A DNA stretch of 64,000 nucleotides from a virus. The notes beneath the pieces were generated by a model. That model was given only the letters and a program-made list of their open reading frames with translations, made no database searches and was not told the origin of the DNA. The DNA is taken from IMG/VR virus record IMGVR_UViG_3300042876_000418, positions 1 through 64,000 of that record; one strand, given 5' to 3'. A program made the position numbers and the translations under genes. Positions 42,501-49,293 of the stretch are shown here, piece after piece (positions within the stretch are counted from its first letter, which is position 1; the number at the start of each line of letters is the position of its first letter).

Positions 42501-43172
42501 CTTTCCCTCTTCCAATACCGCGTTCAATGTAGCCTGAGACCGCTCGGTATTGGTCAGTTGTTCGGATGATTTATTCAGGCTTTTGGCGTACTTATCGAAC
42601 GCCTGCTGCATGTTGATATTCAGGCCAGCAGTGCGGAATATCTCCGTATTATAGGTCTGAATACCGTACAGGAGTCGTTGTAGAGTCTCACTTGAGTTAC
42701 TACCCGACACCTGAGCTTGATCTTGGGCCACGCGGGCTAACTGGGTGCTCTTGGCTAAATCAAGATTGTAGCGGGAAAAGTTGATAACCAGATTCGCCGC
42801 CACCCCGGCCTCGATCCCGTACTTACGGATTGAGTTGACGTTCTGGTCAACCGACTCCGCCGTGGATCCGTTTTGTGCCGCCAGATTGTAAGCGACCTGC
42901 TGCAACTGCTCAAACTTAGACGCCACGTCAAGCGAACCACCGACCAGGGCGTCAATCTTCCCCACAACTTGATCTATCGCGCGGGTCAACTGCTGCCCGA
43001 GCGCGTTGTTCAGGATCATCTGAGCAGGGGAAAGGCGGTTGTTGATCGTATTGGTAAGACTGAGCATAGACTGATTTAGGCTAAGGGTACTTTGATTAGC
43101 CGCAGTCTGCCCGCTTTGAAAGGCAGATAACCCGTCCATTACCAGTCTTACGCCTACATCAACTAAACCCAT
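39513..43172 (-). CDS. tape measure protein
   Basis: 1219 residues, the longest gene of the module; it sets tail length. N-terminal helical region, hydrophobic segments around 300-350 and 700-740, coiled coil around 470-560. From about 900 to 1090 there are tandem 11-residue repeats of the W-x-x-I-K-x-A form (TVWGGIKTAAE type), typical of tape measure proteins. The DNA of this part is correspondingly repetitive (40080-40400). Three bases before the distal-tail gene. Confidence 0.92.
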   Translation of the reverse strand: MGLVDVGVRLVMDGLSAFQSGQTAANQSTLSLNQSMLSLTNTINNRLSPAQMILNNALGQQLTRAIDQVVGKIDALVGGSLDVASKFEQLQQVAYNLAAQNGSTAESVDQNVNSIRKYGIEAGVAANLVINFSRYNLDLAKSTQLARVAQDQAQVSGSNSSETLQRLLYGIQTYNTEIFRTAGLNINMQQAFDKYAKSLNKSSEQLTNTERSQATLNAVLEEGKKSAGSYEASLGTASKVWGSYERVVNDLQLTLGTPFLKASMMAGQAITDFTKRITDAFNTGGRLAPMLESTGAAFGAFFDIVKGGAGEAANTLINFFSGPMFSGIASLIGQAAQWGFNLISSFAIGIAEGTGTVLALSMQGIGDLISYFLEAHSPPNLLPDIDKWGASTMTAYLDGMTQADFGVFTSLGGTIKSALAAMGGDAASQDAMWKNLAGSMTKALSGGGGDDFIKQLQAQLGQYGGEVGKLAGLQLQLADATEKVNAAEEALEKSREAEKEAGQNITDMVNEYNKLAQTEKDPAKLAAKRAEFKAAKDAYKNSVDKRKEDEKNLEVAKKNADALEKQVKLQQDLVSALIEMTKAYKGAGAGEGEGGKNNPSAPFEKAGGAVTSLQNKIDEFKQRLLTIFQPVADSFNTHVVPVFKEFEKQLYRVLDLLVEMGILTKTTTPGAKKKGGFQDEGLPEGGQTTYGMTEMGKALNENVIAAGKWVAILWLASKPIGFILNVGTKISAVFQTIGGATGAGALLTRLGAIGVIISGIIFSVKAWSENWQGIRDTASRIGDVIGEIFRNPGKYDLGKIFGESIGEKFDEIFGRPIRAAFKQIGIDAENIDLVKTLVVVWYKINEVTGKAWDAIKKVITDAWEKIRTALVSAWNKVVANLVSVWEKIKSKAVDYFTGPNSIYAKVTKAWKDIATEVDKKWAEIKSALISAWNSISNSAETILGGVKDAIGSIWTGIKTTAETIWGNVKTSLETIWGGIKTAAETVWGGIKTAVITAWDGVETAASTVWGAVKTALETAWNAVKGSAETIWNGITSTITGIWDTFQSWVDSPNNPVQSIRDTIQNSWNAIKLFATNIWNGPDGIITKISGWWDSFSGKAIEIGNAIASPFKTAFDNISSWVGDVIKALEKLWGWIWGNNSKNIVNLPDALEWARSAGGGGSGTGIVANQQRISPPASAQSMMMQTYSNINTNQYNLTLQTRMQAENVRQGFQTMQILGA

Positions 43173-43175
43173 AAA

Positions 43176-43412
43176 CTAACCGCCTTTCCTGCCTGCTTTG
43201 ATTTTATCGTTCTGGACTTTCGCCAGTACCGCTTCTACTTGATTGTGCGATCTATAAGCCGCCACGAGCAGAGATTGGCGCTCGCCTTCCAGGGCTTCAA
43301 AGTCTTCAAGTTTGTAATTCGCCCATTGCGCCACGAATATTTTCTCCAGGATTGGGTCGTAACTTATCCCGCTCCTGGAGACCGGGATCCCGAACACGTC
43401 TTCGCCGTGATA
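43176..43412 (-). CDS. tail assembly chaperone, downstream frame (gpT-like), probably by frameshift
   Basis: The frame from 43426 to 43176 is open and encodes VFGIPVSRSGISYDPILEKIFVAQWANYK, LLVAAYRSHN. A GTG at 43397 has no ribosome binding site. It overlaps the end of the chaperone gene in the +1 frame at ACG TTT CAG AGT TGA, where Phe-tRNA could slip from TTT to TTC. Tail chaperones of long-tailed phages normally make a short and a frameshifted long form, which fits. Coordinates give the part after the slip. Confidence 0.6.
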   Translation of the reverse strand, partial: YHGEDVFGIPVSRSGISYDPILEKIFVAQWANYKLEDFEALEGERQSLLVAAYRSHNQVEAVLAKVQNDKIKAGRKGG

Positions 43413-43413
43413 C

Positions 43414-43902
43414 TCAACTCTGAAACGTGTCTAGCGCCTCTTGGGTCGCTCCCTCCGTAACGCCAGAGCGGCGCATGATCGCTTCGATCAATTCCATCAG
43501 GTCGGAATCCGTGCCTACGCACAAATCCTTGATATAGATCGCCTTGTCGGATCCCTTCAGTTCAACCCCGATTTCCAGCATGTCCGCCCGCAGGGCTTCG
43601 ATCTCCGCTTTAATTTCATCGGTGATTTCAACTACCACACCCCGCGCCACGACCAAATCCTGCAATTTTTCATTGACAAGCTCTTCATTCGCGGCAAGCG
43701 ATTTGATGTAATCCGGGTGGGCACGATTCTCTTCTTGCACGACCGTGCCGTCAGGATAGGTCACGCTTTGAACGGGCGGCATTGGGATCGGGAAAGACTT
43801 CCGGATCTCTTGGGCCAGGTAGGGGGAAACTTTGCGGATAAGGACGGTCTTGCCGGTGTCCTTGAATGTGAACGGGACCAAACCAGGATTTCTTGTAGAC
43901 AC
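43414..43902 (-). CDS. tail assembly chaperone, upstream frame (gpG-like)
   Basis: 162 residues. TFKDTGKTVLIRKVSPYLAQEIRKSFP and the helical C-terminus identify a tail assembly chaperone, directly between the tail-tube gene and the tape measure as in siphoviruses. See the frameshift discussion for 43176-43412. Confidence 0.75.
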   Translation of the reverse strand: MSTRNPGLVPFTFKDTGKTVLIRKVSPYLAQEIRKSFPIPMPPVQSVTYPDGTVVQEENRAHPDYIKSLAANEELVNEKLQDLVVARGVVVEITDEIKAEIEALRADMLEIGVELKGSDKAIYIKDLCVGTDSDLMELIEAIMRRSGVTEGATQEALDTFQS

Positions 43903-43928
43903 AATCTCACCTCATCAATATGAATTTT

Positions 43929-43956
43929 CCGGGCGGGAATGGGATTCCCCGCCCGG
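43929..43956 (-). terminator. hairpin after the tail-tube gene
   Basis: CCGGGCGGG/CCCGCCCGG arms with a 10-base loop, then AAAATTC on the minus strand. Probably a partial terminator lowering expression of the chaperone and later tail genes relative to the tube protein. Confidence 0.65.
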
Positions 43957-43963
43957 TTTGGAT

Positions 43964-45511
43964 TTACATCTTGACGGCGCTGCCAATTAGGAGGATACCG
44001 TCAGTGCCATTGCCAGCCAGCCCGGCCACGATAATGTTATTCGCGTCGGCTGAGGGGTCCGAGGTCACAGGGACAACCAGCCGCCCGGCCTTGTCGAAAG
44101 TGGGTAGATTGTTGATCCGGGGTGCCGAGTTGGTCCAATCCGCGCCACCGTTGAAGGTAGCGAAGATTCGCGCAGCCGGCCCGGTTGTGCTGTGGGACAC
44201 ATAGCCCACTTCATCGGTAGCGAAAGTAATGTCCCAGACGGTGCCGGTGCCAGAGCCTGAGAACGCCTTCTCTACCCAGGTCTTGCCACCGTTGAGGGTG
44301 TAGTACAGCTTGCCCCCGGTAGCGGTGCCAACCCAATAACGCAGATCGTCCATCACTGCTACCGCCTGAATGGTATTTGCCGCGTCTGGTGTTGCGACTG
44401 TGGTAGACCAGGTAATGCCGCGATTGATTGACTTGATAATCGTGCCGGTAGCACCCACGGCTACCAGGGTGTTTCTCGACTCATTGCCGTCAATCCGGTA
44501 CAAATCGTTGGTGGTAGCGTCACCCGCGCTCAGTACAGTAGCGCCACTCGGGACGTCGGTAATCTTGTAGATGTACCCGCCCGCCGCGGCGATGTACGCT
44601 TCATTCGAGTTGAAGACCACGATGTCATTGCCGGATTTACCGGAAACGAACCCGGTTGAAACTTTGGTGAATGCGCCGGGAATACCGGTATCGGTGTCAA
44701 TCTCAGCGTAGAAATACGCCTCGCTGCCCAGGATCACCAGGTAATTACCAATCAGGTCGATTGCCGTGATTACCTCAGCGGCCCCGAGTCCAGAGATGTC
44801 TACCGCGGTCCAGGTGGCCCCCTTGTTGACCGTGTAGTGTAGTTGTCCGGGCAGGCCCGGAGAACCAGCCCCGGACGGCGCGGTAATGGCATAAGCGCGA
44901 TTGGTACCATCATCTTGCTCACCGCACGACCCACACGATTCACGATTGGCGTAGACCGCGTCAACAACCTCGCGGTTGACCTGAGTCGCGGCCTTCTCCC
45001 CAAAACTAATCGCGCCGATGGGGTACACCTCACTCAGGATCACCGACACCCGAGTCTCAAGCGCTTCATCCGAGTCGAACGAGGTCCGCTGCCCGGCGTC
45101 TTTGTCGGTGACTTTCGCCCCGCTGTAGATCAAGACGTAATCTGACCAGCCGCGCTGAAAATCCGCCAGATCGCCGCAAACGCCGCTCACTTCGTAGAAG
45201 GTGAACGGGCATCCAATTTTGGTCAGAGGAAGGGGGATTGAGGCGTGTTTTTCGCGGAAAACTAACTCCGCCTTAGCCAGATCAGCCGGGGCAATCGTGG
45301 TCCCTGCCAGATGGAAGGTTTTGGCCCGCTTGCCAGGTACCCAGATCGGGGTGATTGAGCCGGATTCCGGAATGGTCAGGCCGTTGATAGACGCATACTG
45401 ACTGTTCTGCCCTGCGAATAGAACGGGGTTGTTTGGCCGGGCGGACCCAATCTGTATGTATACCCGCTTATTCTGTCGGGTAATCAATTCATCGTTTTTT
45501 AAGTCAGGCAT
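43964..45511 (-). CDS. major tail protein fused to a BNR/Ycf48-like beta-propeller
   Basis: 515 residues. Residues 1-195 look like a tail-tube protein (RVYIQIGSARPNNPVLFAGQ, YSGAKVTDKDAGQRTSFDS, EVYPIGAISFGEKAATQVNR). Residues about 215-515 contain repeated TVNKGATWTAV, SINRGITWSTT, TLNGGKTWVEK and TFNGGADWTNS elements: Asp-box/sialidase-like propeller blades. A CGSCG lies at the linker. The tube gene has its own promoter and an attenuator-like hairpin. If present in every tube ring, the propeller would decorate the whole tail. Confidence 0.75.
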   Translation of the reverse strand: MPDLKNDELITRQNKRVYIQIGSARPNNPVLFAGQNSQYASINGLTIPESGSITPIWVPGKRAKTFHLAGTTIAPADLAKAELVFREKHASIPLPLTKIGCPFTFYEVSGVCGDLADFQRGWSDYVLIYSGAKVTDKDAGQRTSFDSDEALETRVSVILSEVYPIGAISFGEKAATQVNREVVDAVYANRESCGSCGEQDDGTNRAYAITAPSGAGSPGLPGQLHYTVNKGATWTAVDISGLGAAEVITAIDLIGNYLVILGSEAYFYAEIDTDTGIPGAFTKVSTGFVSGKSGNDIVVFNSNEAYIAAAGGYIYKITDVPSGATVLSAGDATTNDLYRIDGNESRNTLVAVGATGTIIKSINRGITWSTTVATPDAANTIQAVAVMDDLRYWVGTATGGKLYYTLNGGKTWVEKAFSGSGTGTVWDITFATDEVGYVSHSTTGPAARIFATFNGGADWTNSAPRINNLPTFDKAGRLVVPVTSDPSADANNIIVAGLAGNGTDGILLIGSAVKM

Positions 45512-45536
45512 CTTGTACTCCTTATCGAAATAAAAA

Positions 45537-45565
45537 CAGCCACTCCTAAGATTTAGGAGCGGCTG
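45537..45565 (-). terminator. terminator between promoter and tail-tube gene
   Basis: CAGCC/GGCTG and CTCCTAA/TTAGGAG arms, followed on the minus strand by TTTTTATTT. It ends only about 20 bases before the ribosome binding site of the 45511 gene and follows the promoter at 45610, so it can act as an attenuator. A GATTGG/CCAATC hairpin (45580-45595) precedes it. Confidence 0.75.
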
Positions 45566-45609
45566 CCAAAGTCCGCCACGATTGGGATTCCAATCCGGCC
45601 TACGATTTC

Positions 45610-45638
45610 ATTATAGCACAACTAGCAAAGCCGTTTCA
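45610..45638 (-). promoter_or_regulatory. extended -10 promoter TGCTATAAT
   Basis: TATAAT (45610-45615) preceded by TGC; poor -35 TGAAAC at 17 bp. The dyad TGTCAATTTATGACA (45642-45656) lies immediately upstream, a position suited to an activator or looping. Confidence 0.5.
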
Positions 45639-45641
45639 TAG

Positions 45642-45656
45642 TGTCAATTTATGACA
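45642..45656. promoter_or_regulatory. dyad operator TGTCA-N5-TGACA
   Basis: Perfect inverted repeat TGTCA/TGACA with ATTTA centre, followed by CTGTAAAACG. Between the connector-like gene and the tail-tube promoter. Confidence 0.6.
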
Positions 45657-45666
45657 CTGTAAAACG

Positions 45667-46986
45667 TTAGGGCATATACGCCGTGAGTACCCGATTCGGC
45701 TTGACAAACTTCCATGCTTCCACCTGCCCGCGCCGCGTTCCGAACGGGTTGCCTAAATCCTCACGGCTGATGTACCCATAAGCTTCATCATTTGCGCCGG
45801 CGGAGCGGGCCAGATCGAACTGCCAGCGTGCAAGCTCACGGTTGGAGGAATCGCACGCGCAAATACGATTGGGCATTTCCGCCGCCGCCAGACGGCTTAC
45901 CGCGGTGGCATAGTTGGAACTCATGCGCCCGGATTTATCCAGGGGGAATCCCGCCAAATAACGCACAATCACACGATCCGGCTGCCTGAATTTGTAGATC
46001 GAAGAGTACCAGGGTACCGCGTCCCAGGCCCCGGTGGTGGCGTTGTAGCACGACTCCCCAATCCCCAATACGCCATTGACGCTATCGGTCAGAGTGGCCC
46101 GCCCAATCGCCCAGGCGTAGCCAGCCGGATCGGTTGACGCGAAAACAATATTGTAGTTGATCATGGGGTAAGGCGGGGTTTGCCAGATGAAGATCAATGA
46201 CGCATCGGCAAGGGTGGTGCCCTCGGTATAGGGATACCTCCAGCACACGTCAAGGGTAGAGGCGTAGTTAGTCGTGTCCGCCGCGTCAAGGGGATTGAGT
46301 GCCATCGATTCGTACAGGATGGGCTTGACCAGAAGCCACGCCGGGCCTGTGATTGTCAACACGCCGCCAGATAGGGACGTCCGAATTGGGGCGATACGCC
46401 ATCTTTCCTCGAAACTATCCCCGGTAAAACGATCCGCCGCGCTGAAGTACACCACGATCTGAGTGAGATCCACCAGTCCCACAGGGGCGTTGGCGGTCAC
46501 CGTGAATTTATCCACCAGCCCATCCCCATTGGCGTCACTGAGCGTCACGACTGAGGCCAGGCCCACCGCCACGATCTTCTCTACCCCCACCGTTTGAACG
46601 TGCTTATGCGGGACGTTGACAGTCAACCATCTATCGTTTGCCCCCGCATACCCCAAGCGGTGTACATCTACTTTCGGATAGGCCGGCCACGCCACGGTGT
46701 CCTCGCAGTAGCGCGGGGCCGGGTAGAATCCCAAGTGTGGCTCGATCCTTTCCTCCGCCGTCTGAATCGCGCTCCGAATCCCATGCCGCCCGACTACGTC
46801 CGCCTGTTGGTAGCCGTACTGAGGCACGATTGAGTTGCAGTTCGATGTTACCGGCACAATCTGCCCGCCCAAGCCCCAGAAGTGGTACGGGTGGTAGTTG
46901 ATCGAATCGCGCCACGATTCCAGCGGCAATAAATTCCAGTCAGGCAGGGGTGTTTGAATTATCGCGCCTACGCCAGTATTGGTCAT
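45667..46986 (-). CDS. head-tail connector-like structural protein
   Basis: 439 residues. The N-terminal 90 residues (ESWRDSINYHPYHFWGL, YGYQQADVVGRHGIRSAIQTAEERIEPHLGFYPAPRY) resemble head-tail connector/adaptor proteins with the QADxVGR-x-D/G-I-R helix. A calcium-loop-like DANGDGLVDKF lies near 155. The remaining beta-rich part is unassigned. First gene of the tail unit, with an attenuator-like hairpin before it. Confidence 0.6.
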   Translation of the reverse strand: MTNTGVGAIIQTPLPDWNLLPLESWRDSINYHPYHFWGLGGQIVPVTSNCNSIVPQYGYQQADVVGRHGIRSAIQTAEERIEPHLGFYPAPRYCEDTVAWPAYPKVDVHRLGYAGANDRWLTVNVPHKHVQTVGVEKIVAVGLASVVTLSDANGDGLVDKFTVTANAPVGLVDLTQIVVYFSAADRFTGDSFEERWRIAPIRTSLSGGVLTITGPAWLLVKPILYESMALNPLDAADTTNYASTLDVCWRYPYTEGTTLADASLIFIWQTPPYPMINYNIVFASTDPAGYAWAIGRATLTDSVNGVLGIGESCYNATTGAWDAVPWYSSIYKFRQPDRVIVRYLAGFPLDKSGRMSSNYATAVSRLAAAEMPNRICACDSSNRELARWQFDLARSAGANDEAYGYISREDLGNPFGTRRGQVEAWKFVKPNRVLTAYMP

Positions 46987-47004
46987 GAAACCTCCAACAA
47001 AAAA

Positions 47005-47020
47005 CCCGCCATGAGGCGGG
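47005..47020 (-). terminator. terminator between promoter and connector-like gene
   Basis: CCCGCC/GGCGGG arms with a 4-base loop, then TTTTTTG on the minus strand and directly the GGAGG of the 46986 gene. With the promoter at 47063 it makes a leader of about 60 bases that also has a CTAAC/GTTAG hairpin. Confidence 0.75.
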
Positions 47021-47062
47021 CGTCAATTCCGTAAGATTCCGGCTAACCGGTCAGACAGTTAG

Positions 47063-47071
47063 ATTATAGCA
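47063..47071 (-). promoter_or_regulatory. extended -10 promoter TGCTATAAT
   Basis: Minus-strand TGC followed by TATAAT (47063-47068); no good -35. Divergent from the strong rightward promoter at 47090. Confidence 0.45.
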
Positions 47072-47089
47072 TATCTCGCAAATGACCCC

Positions 47090-47118
47090 TTGACAAGAAA
47101 CGTTTTACAGTGTAGAAT
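47090..47118 (+). promoter_or_regulatory. promoter TTGACA-17-TAGAAT
   Basis: TTGACA (47090-47095), spacer ending CGTTTTACAGTG, TAGAAT (47113-47118). Strong family member; drives 47153 onward. Confidence 0.8.
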
Positions 47119-47152
47119 AAATTATATCAGATTGACAGTTTCGGAGGGAGCA

Positions 47153-47359
47153 ATGACGGTAATCATTCACGTAATCGAGCGAACGGATAGCAAACCAGAG
47201 GGGCGGCTATTTGACGGTTGGATCGAAAACGGCTCCAACCTGGAAACTCAGCTTGTCGCTCAGTCTAGCCGCAACACAATCGCGTGGTGCTGCCGGGTAG
47301 AGAAGGCCGCTTTCATTCGCGGCTACGATTGCAGCCGGTCTATGGATTTACGGTTTTAG
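47153..47359 (+). CDS. hypothetical protein
   Basis: 68 residues from ATG 47153 (GGAGGGAGCA upstream; the longer frame begins in the promoter). HVIERTDSKPEGRLFDGWIENG. Unknown. Confidence 0.65.
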   Translation: MTVIIHVIERTDSKPEGRLFDGWIENGSNLETQLVAQSSRNTIAWCCRVEKAAFIRGYDCSRSMDLRF

Positions 47360-47368
47360 GAGGAAATA

Positions 47369-47584
47369 ATGAAAATCAGCAAAGCAGTGGGCTCGTCGCC
47401 TTTCAAGGTGGTTGTCGTGAAACTTTCTGACGGAATCTACCAGGGGAAAGCGAGTGGATACGAGGTTGAAATCACGGAAGGGAAGTACACAGGCACCATT
47501 GTAAAAATGGCTAATGGGGTTCGTGGCATGAATATTCCTGCGACCATTACCGTTGAAAACGGGGATATCTCCATCACAATTTGA
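47369..47584 (+). CDS. hypothetical protein
   Basis: 71 residues, beta-rich (SGYEVEITEGKYTGTIVKMANG). AGGAGGAAATA before ATG. Unknown. Confidence 0.65.
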   Translation: MKISKAVGSSPFKVVVVKLSDGIYQGKASGYEVEITEGKYTGTIVKMANGVRGMNIPATITVENGDISITI

Positions 47585-47607
47585 TGCGAATTTCAAAGGG
47601 AGCGATC

Positions 47608-47862
47608 ATGTAAAACATCACCATCAAAATCGTAATGCCGTTCGATAAGTTCAACACCCAAAAATCTACCGTCAACGAGCAGATTGGGATCGCCGCTGGA
47701 TCCGATGTCTACGCCACCGCGCGCGGCACGGCAAAGAAAATGATCCGCGCCCTCAATTCCCTACCGTAGGCGTGGGGGAATCTGTTCATCGAAGGCGGTC
47801 CGAGTTATCATATTTATAAGAATGCTGGAGTTTGGAAAGTGGAGGAATTGAAACATGCCTGA
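47608..47862 (+). pseudogene. small gene with two in-frame stop codons
   Basis: After GGGAGCGATC comes ATG followed at once by TAA (47611), then an open frame (IKIVMPFDKFNTQKS, GIAAGSDVYATARGTAKK) to TAG at 47767, after which the same frame stays open (WGNLFIEGGPSYHIYKN, GVWKVEELKHA) to TGA overlapping the next ATG. The full reading gives about 84 residues of plausible protein, so codon 2 and codon 54 have become stops, or they are recoded. An internal ATG at 47635 could still make 44 residues. Confidence 0.65.
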
Positions 47863-48223
47863 ATTCATGGTTGAATTATTTGACGGCTCCGAAAACGGGA
47901 TGGTTATCACCGACACGCAGCGCAAAGTCGGGTTAGCCAACTGCCTGCAAAATTCCGACTTCATCGCGCGGGCATGGAACCAAGCAAACGGAATCGGATT
48001 CATGATCGCGCCCGGATCGGTTGACGCCCGTGCCGCTGTGACTCGTGAGGTCGCACAGTTCTTTGGGTGGCACGTCACCACGCCGCCGAATTTCATCATG
48101 GTCAAAGCGATGGTAGCGGGCGGAGAGGTGATGACCGGGCAAAGAGAAGTTGAGCGGTTTCGGTTCGACAATGGCCTGTCGGTCATCCCGATTGAGAGTG
48201 TGGTGGCCTGGAGGGTATCATGA
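47855..48223 (+). CDS. hypothetical protein
   Basis: 122 residues. GGAGGAATTGAAAC before ATG. Mixed alpha/beta, no motif recognised. ATGA overlap with the next gene. Confidence 0.65.
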   Translation: MPEFMVELFDGSENGMVITDTQRKVGLANCLQNSDFIARAWNQANGIGFMIAPGSVDARAAVTREVAQFFGWHVTTPPNFIMVKAMVAGGEVMTGQREVERFRFDNGLSVIPIESVVAWRVS

Positions 48224-48426
48224 TCTGGGAACGCCGTGATGGTTGGGTTATCCGCTACATTTATGCCTACGATCCATTTGGCCTGTCATCTCGCATGGAT
48301 GGACGCCGGGGTAGCGCCGGGCGTCACCGGGGCACTCCTGGAGTCCGCGACTCCGGTCGGGGCGGTGGGCGGTATACGAAACGATACGCCGATAAACGTA
48401 ATCGTCAACCGCGAAAGCGGAATTAG
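48220..48426 (+). CDS. hypothetical protein, frame uncertain
   Basis: 68 residues from ATG 48220 (GGAGGGTATC upstream). After about residue 25 the frame turns very rich in Arg and Gly, whereas the +1 frame from about 48290 to 48430 (GVAPGVTGALLESATPVGAVGG) looks more protein-like. Either a frameshift has occurred or the call is only partly right. Confidence 0.45.
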   Translation: MIWERRDGWVIRYIYAYDPFGLSSRMDGRRGSAGRHRGTPGVRDSGRGGGRYTKRYADKRNRQPRKRN

Positions 48427-48440
48427 ATAAGGGAGTAACG

Positions 48441-48761
48441 ATGAAAACACTGCAAGAATGTATTCGTGAGGACCAAGAAAGCCCCGCGTCCCAATTGATT
48501 AGCCGGATGGAACGCGAAACAGGCCAGCGGGTTGACGATCCTGGAAGTAACGCACTCGCCGGCCTGTTCGGTGCAATGGCGCGAATGATGGGTAAAACGA
48601 ATTACCCCCCCCAGGATGATGTGGTGGCGGGCCTGTTGATCCTGCATCAGATGACACCGGAATACCAGAACGATCAACGCAGTAAAGAAATGATCACAGG
48701 TATGCTTACCGCTGGAATGTCGCCCGATGATATCCGTGCCATGTTTGGGAAAGGTAGTTGA
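48441..48761 (+). CDS. hypothetical protein
   Basis: 106 residues, helical (ALAGLFGAMARMMGK, MLTAGMSPDDIRAMFG). AAGGGAGTAACG before ATG. The stop lies within the -35 of the next promoter. Unknown. Confidence 0.65.
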   Translation: MKTLQECIREDQESPASQLISRMERETGQRVDDPGSNALAGLFGAMARMMGKTNYPPQDDVVAGLLILHQMTPEYQNDQRSKEMITGMLTAGMSPDDIRAMFGKGS

Positions 48762-48786
48762 CATCCTGCCCGCGTGGTGCTAATAT
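48758..48786 (+). promoter_or_regulatory. promoter TTGACA-17-TAATAT
   Basis: TTGACA (48758-48763), 17 bases ending GTGGTGC, TAATAT (48781-48786). Extended -10 TGC. No gene follows before the terminator at 48834. Confidence 0.7.
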
Positions 48787-48792
48787 AAAAAC

Positions 48793-48864
48793 ACCTCCTA
48801 ACGGTTTTTGAGCCTGAGTTCCATTCTCCACGGAAAGACCCCGACACGACGCGGGGTCTTTCTC
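48793..48864 (+). ncRNA. candidate small RNA 1
   Basis: About 70 nt with its own promoter and a strong terminator (AAAGACCCCG/CGGGGTCTTT, 48834-48861). The 5' end can form AAAAAC/GTTTTT around a loop with CACCTCCT, which matches the anti-Shine-Dalgarno end of 16S rRNA and could pair with GGAGG ribosome binding sites. No coding frame. Confidence 0.6.
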
Positions 48865-48868
48865 GTTA

Positions 48869-48897
48869 TTGACAATCTGATTGTGTCGTGCTAAACT
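48869..48897 (+). promoter_or_regulatory. promoter TTGACA-17-TAAACT
   Basis: TTGACA (48869-48874), spacer ending GTGTCGTGC, TAAACT (48892-48897). Directly after terminator 1, making a tandem arrangement. Confidence 0.7.
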
Positions 48898-48903
48898 GAA
48901 TGC

Positions 48904-48971
48904 ACTCCCTTAGTGCTGCTCCACCCCATTCTTGCCCCACGAAAGAGCGCCGCCCACCCCGGCGCTCTTTC
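48904..48971 (+). ncRNA. candidate small RNA 2
   Basis: About 68 nt: GCACT/AGTGC hairpin with loop CCCTT, a pyrimidine-rich middle, and terminator arms GAAAGAGCGCCG (48941-48952)/CGGCGCTCTTTC (48960-48971). The hairpin also ends the convergent 48976-49293 gene. Confidence 0.55.
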
Positions 48972-48975
48972 AATT

Positions 48976-49293
48976 TCACGTCCGATACAGCGTCAAGTGA
49001 AGCATGATCGTAACGCACGACAACGCCGCCCCGATCACGCCCCACTCTACGATTCCCGCCAGGGTAAACGAAAACGGGAACATCAGTGCCGCCGCGATCA
49101 AGCCCAGCCAGAACGACTGGCAGATTGGGCAACGTGAAAATTCGGCCTGCCACGATTTATAACCGTAACGCGCGATTAGCCATTCCCGCGCTCGGTCAAA
49201 GATAGCGAACGGCCCGGTCATCACTGCGAATGCATGGGCGAAGGTGTAGACTGCCAGTGCCGTGATGATAAACCTCACTGTGAAGTTGTCCAT
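48976..49293 (-). CDS. membrane protein, DUF1360-like
   Basis: 105 residues with about three transmembrane helices. ALAVYTFAHAFAVMTGPFAIFDRAREWL and CPICQSFWLGLIAA (CxxC before a helix) match the DUF1360 phage/bacterial membrane family. Function unknown. Abuts the glycosyltransferase gene. Confidence 0.65.
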   Translation of the reverse strand: MDNFTVRFIITALAVYTFAHAFAVMTGPFAIFDRAREWLIARYGYKSWQAEFSRCPICQSFWLGLIAAALMFPFSFTLAGIVEWGVIGAALSCVTIMLHLTLYRT

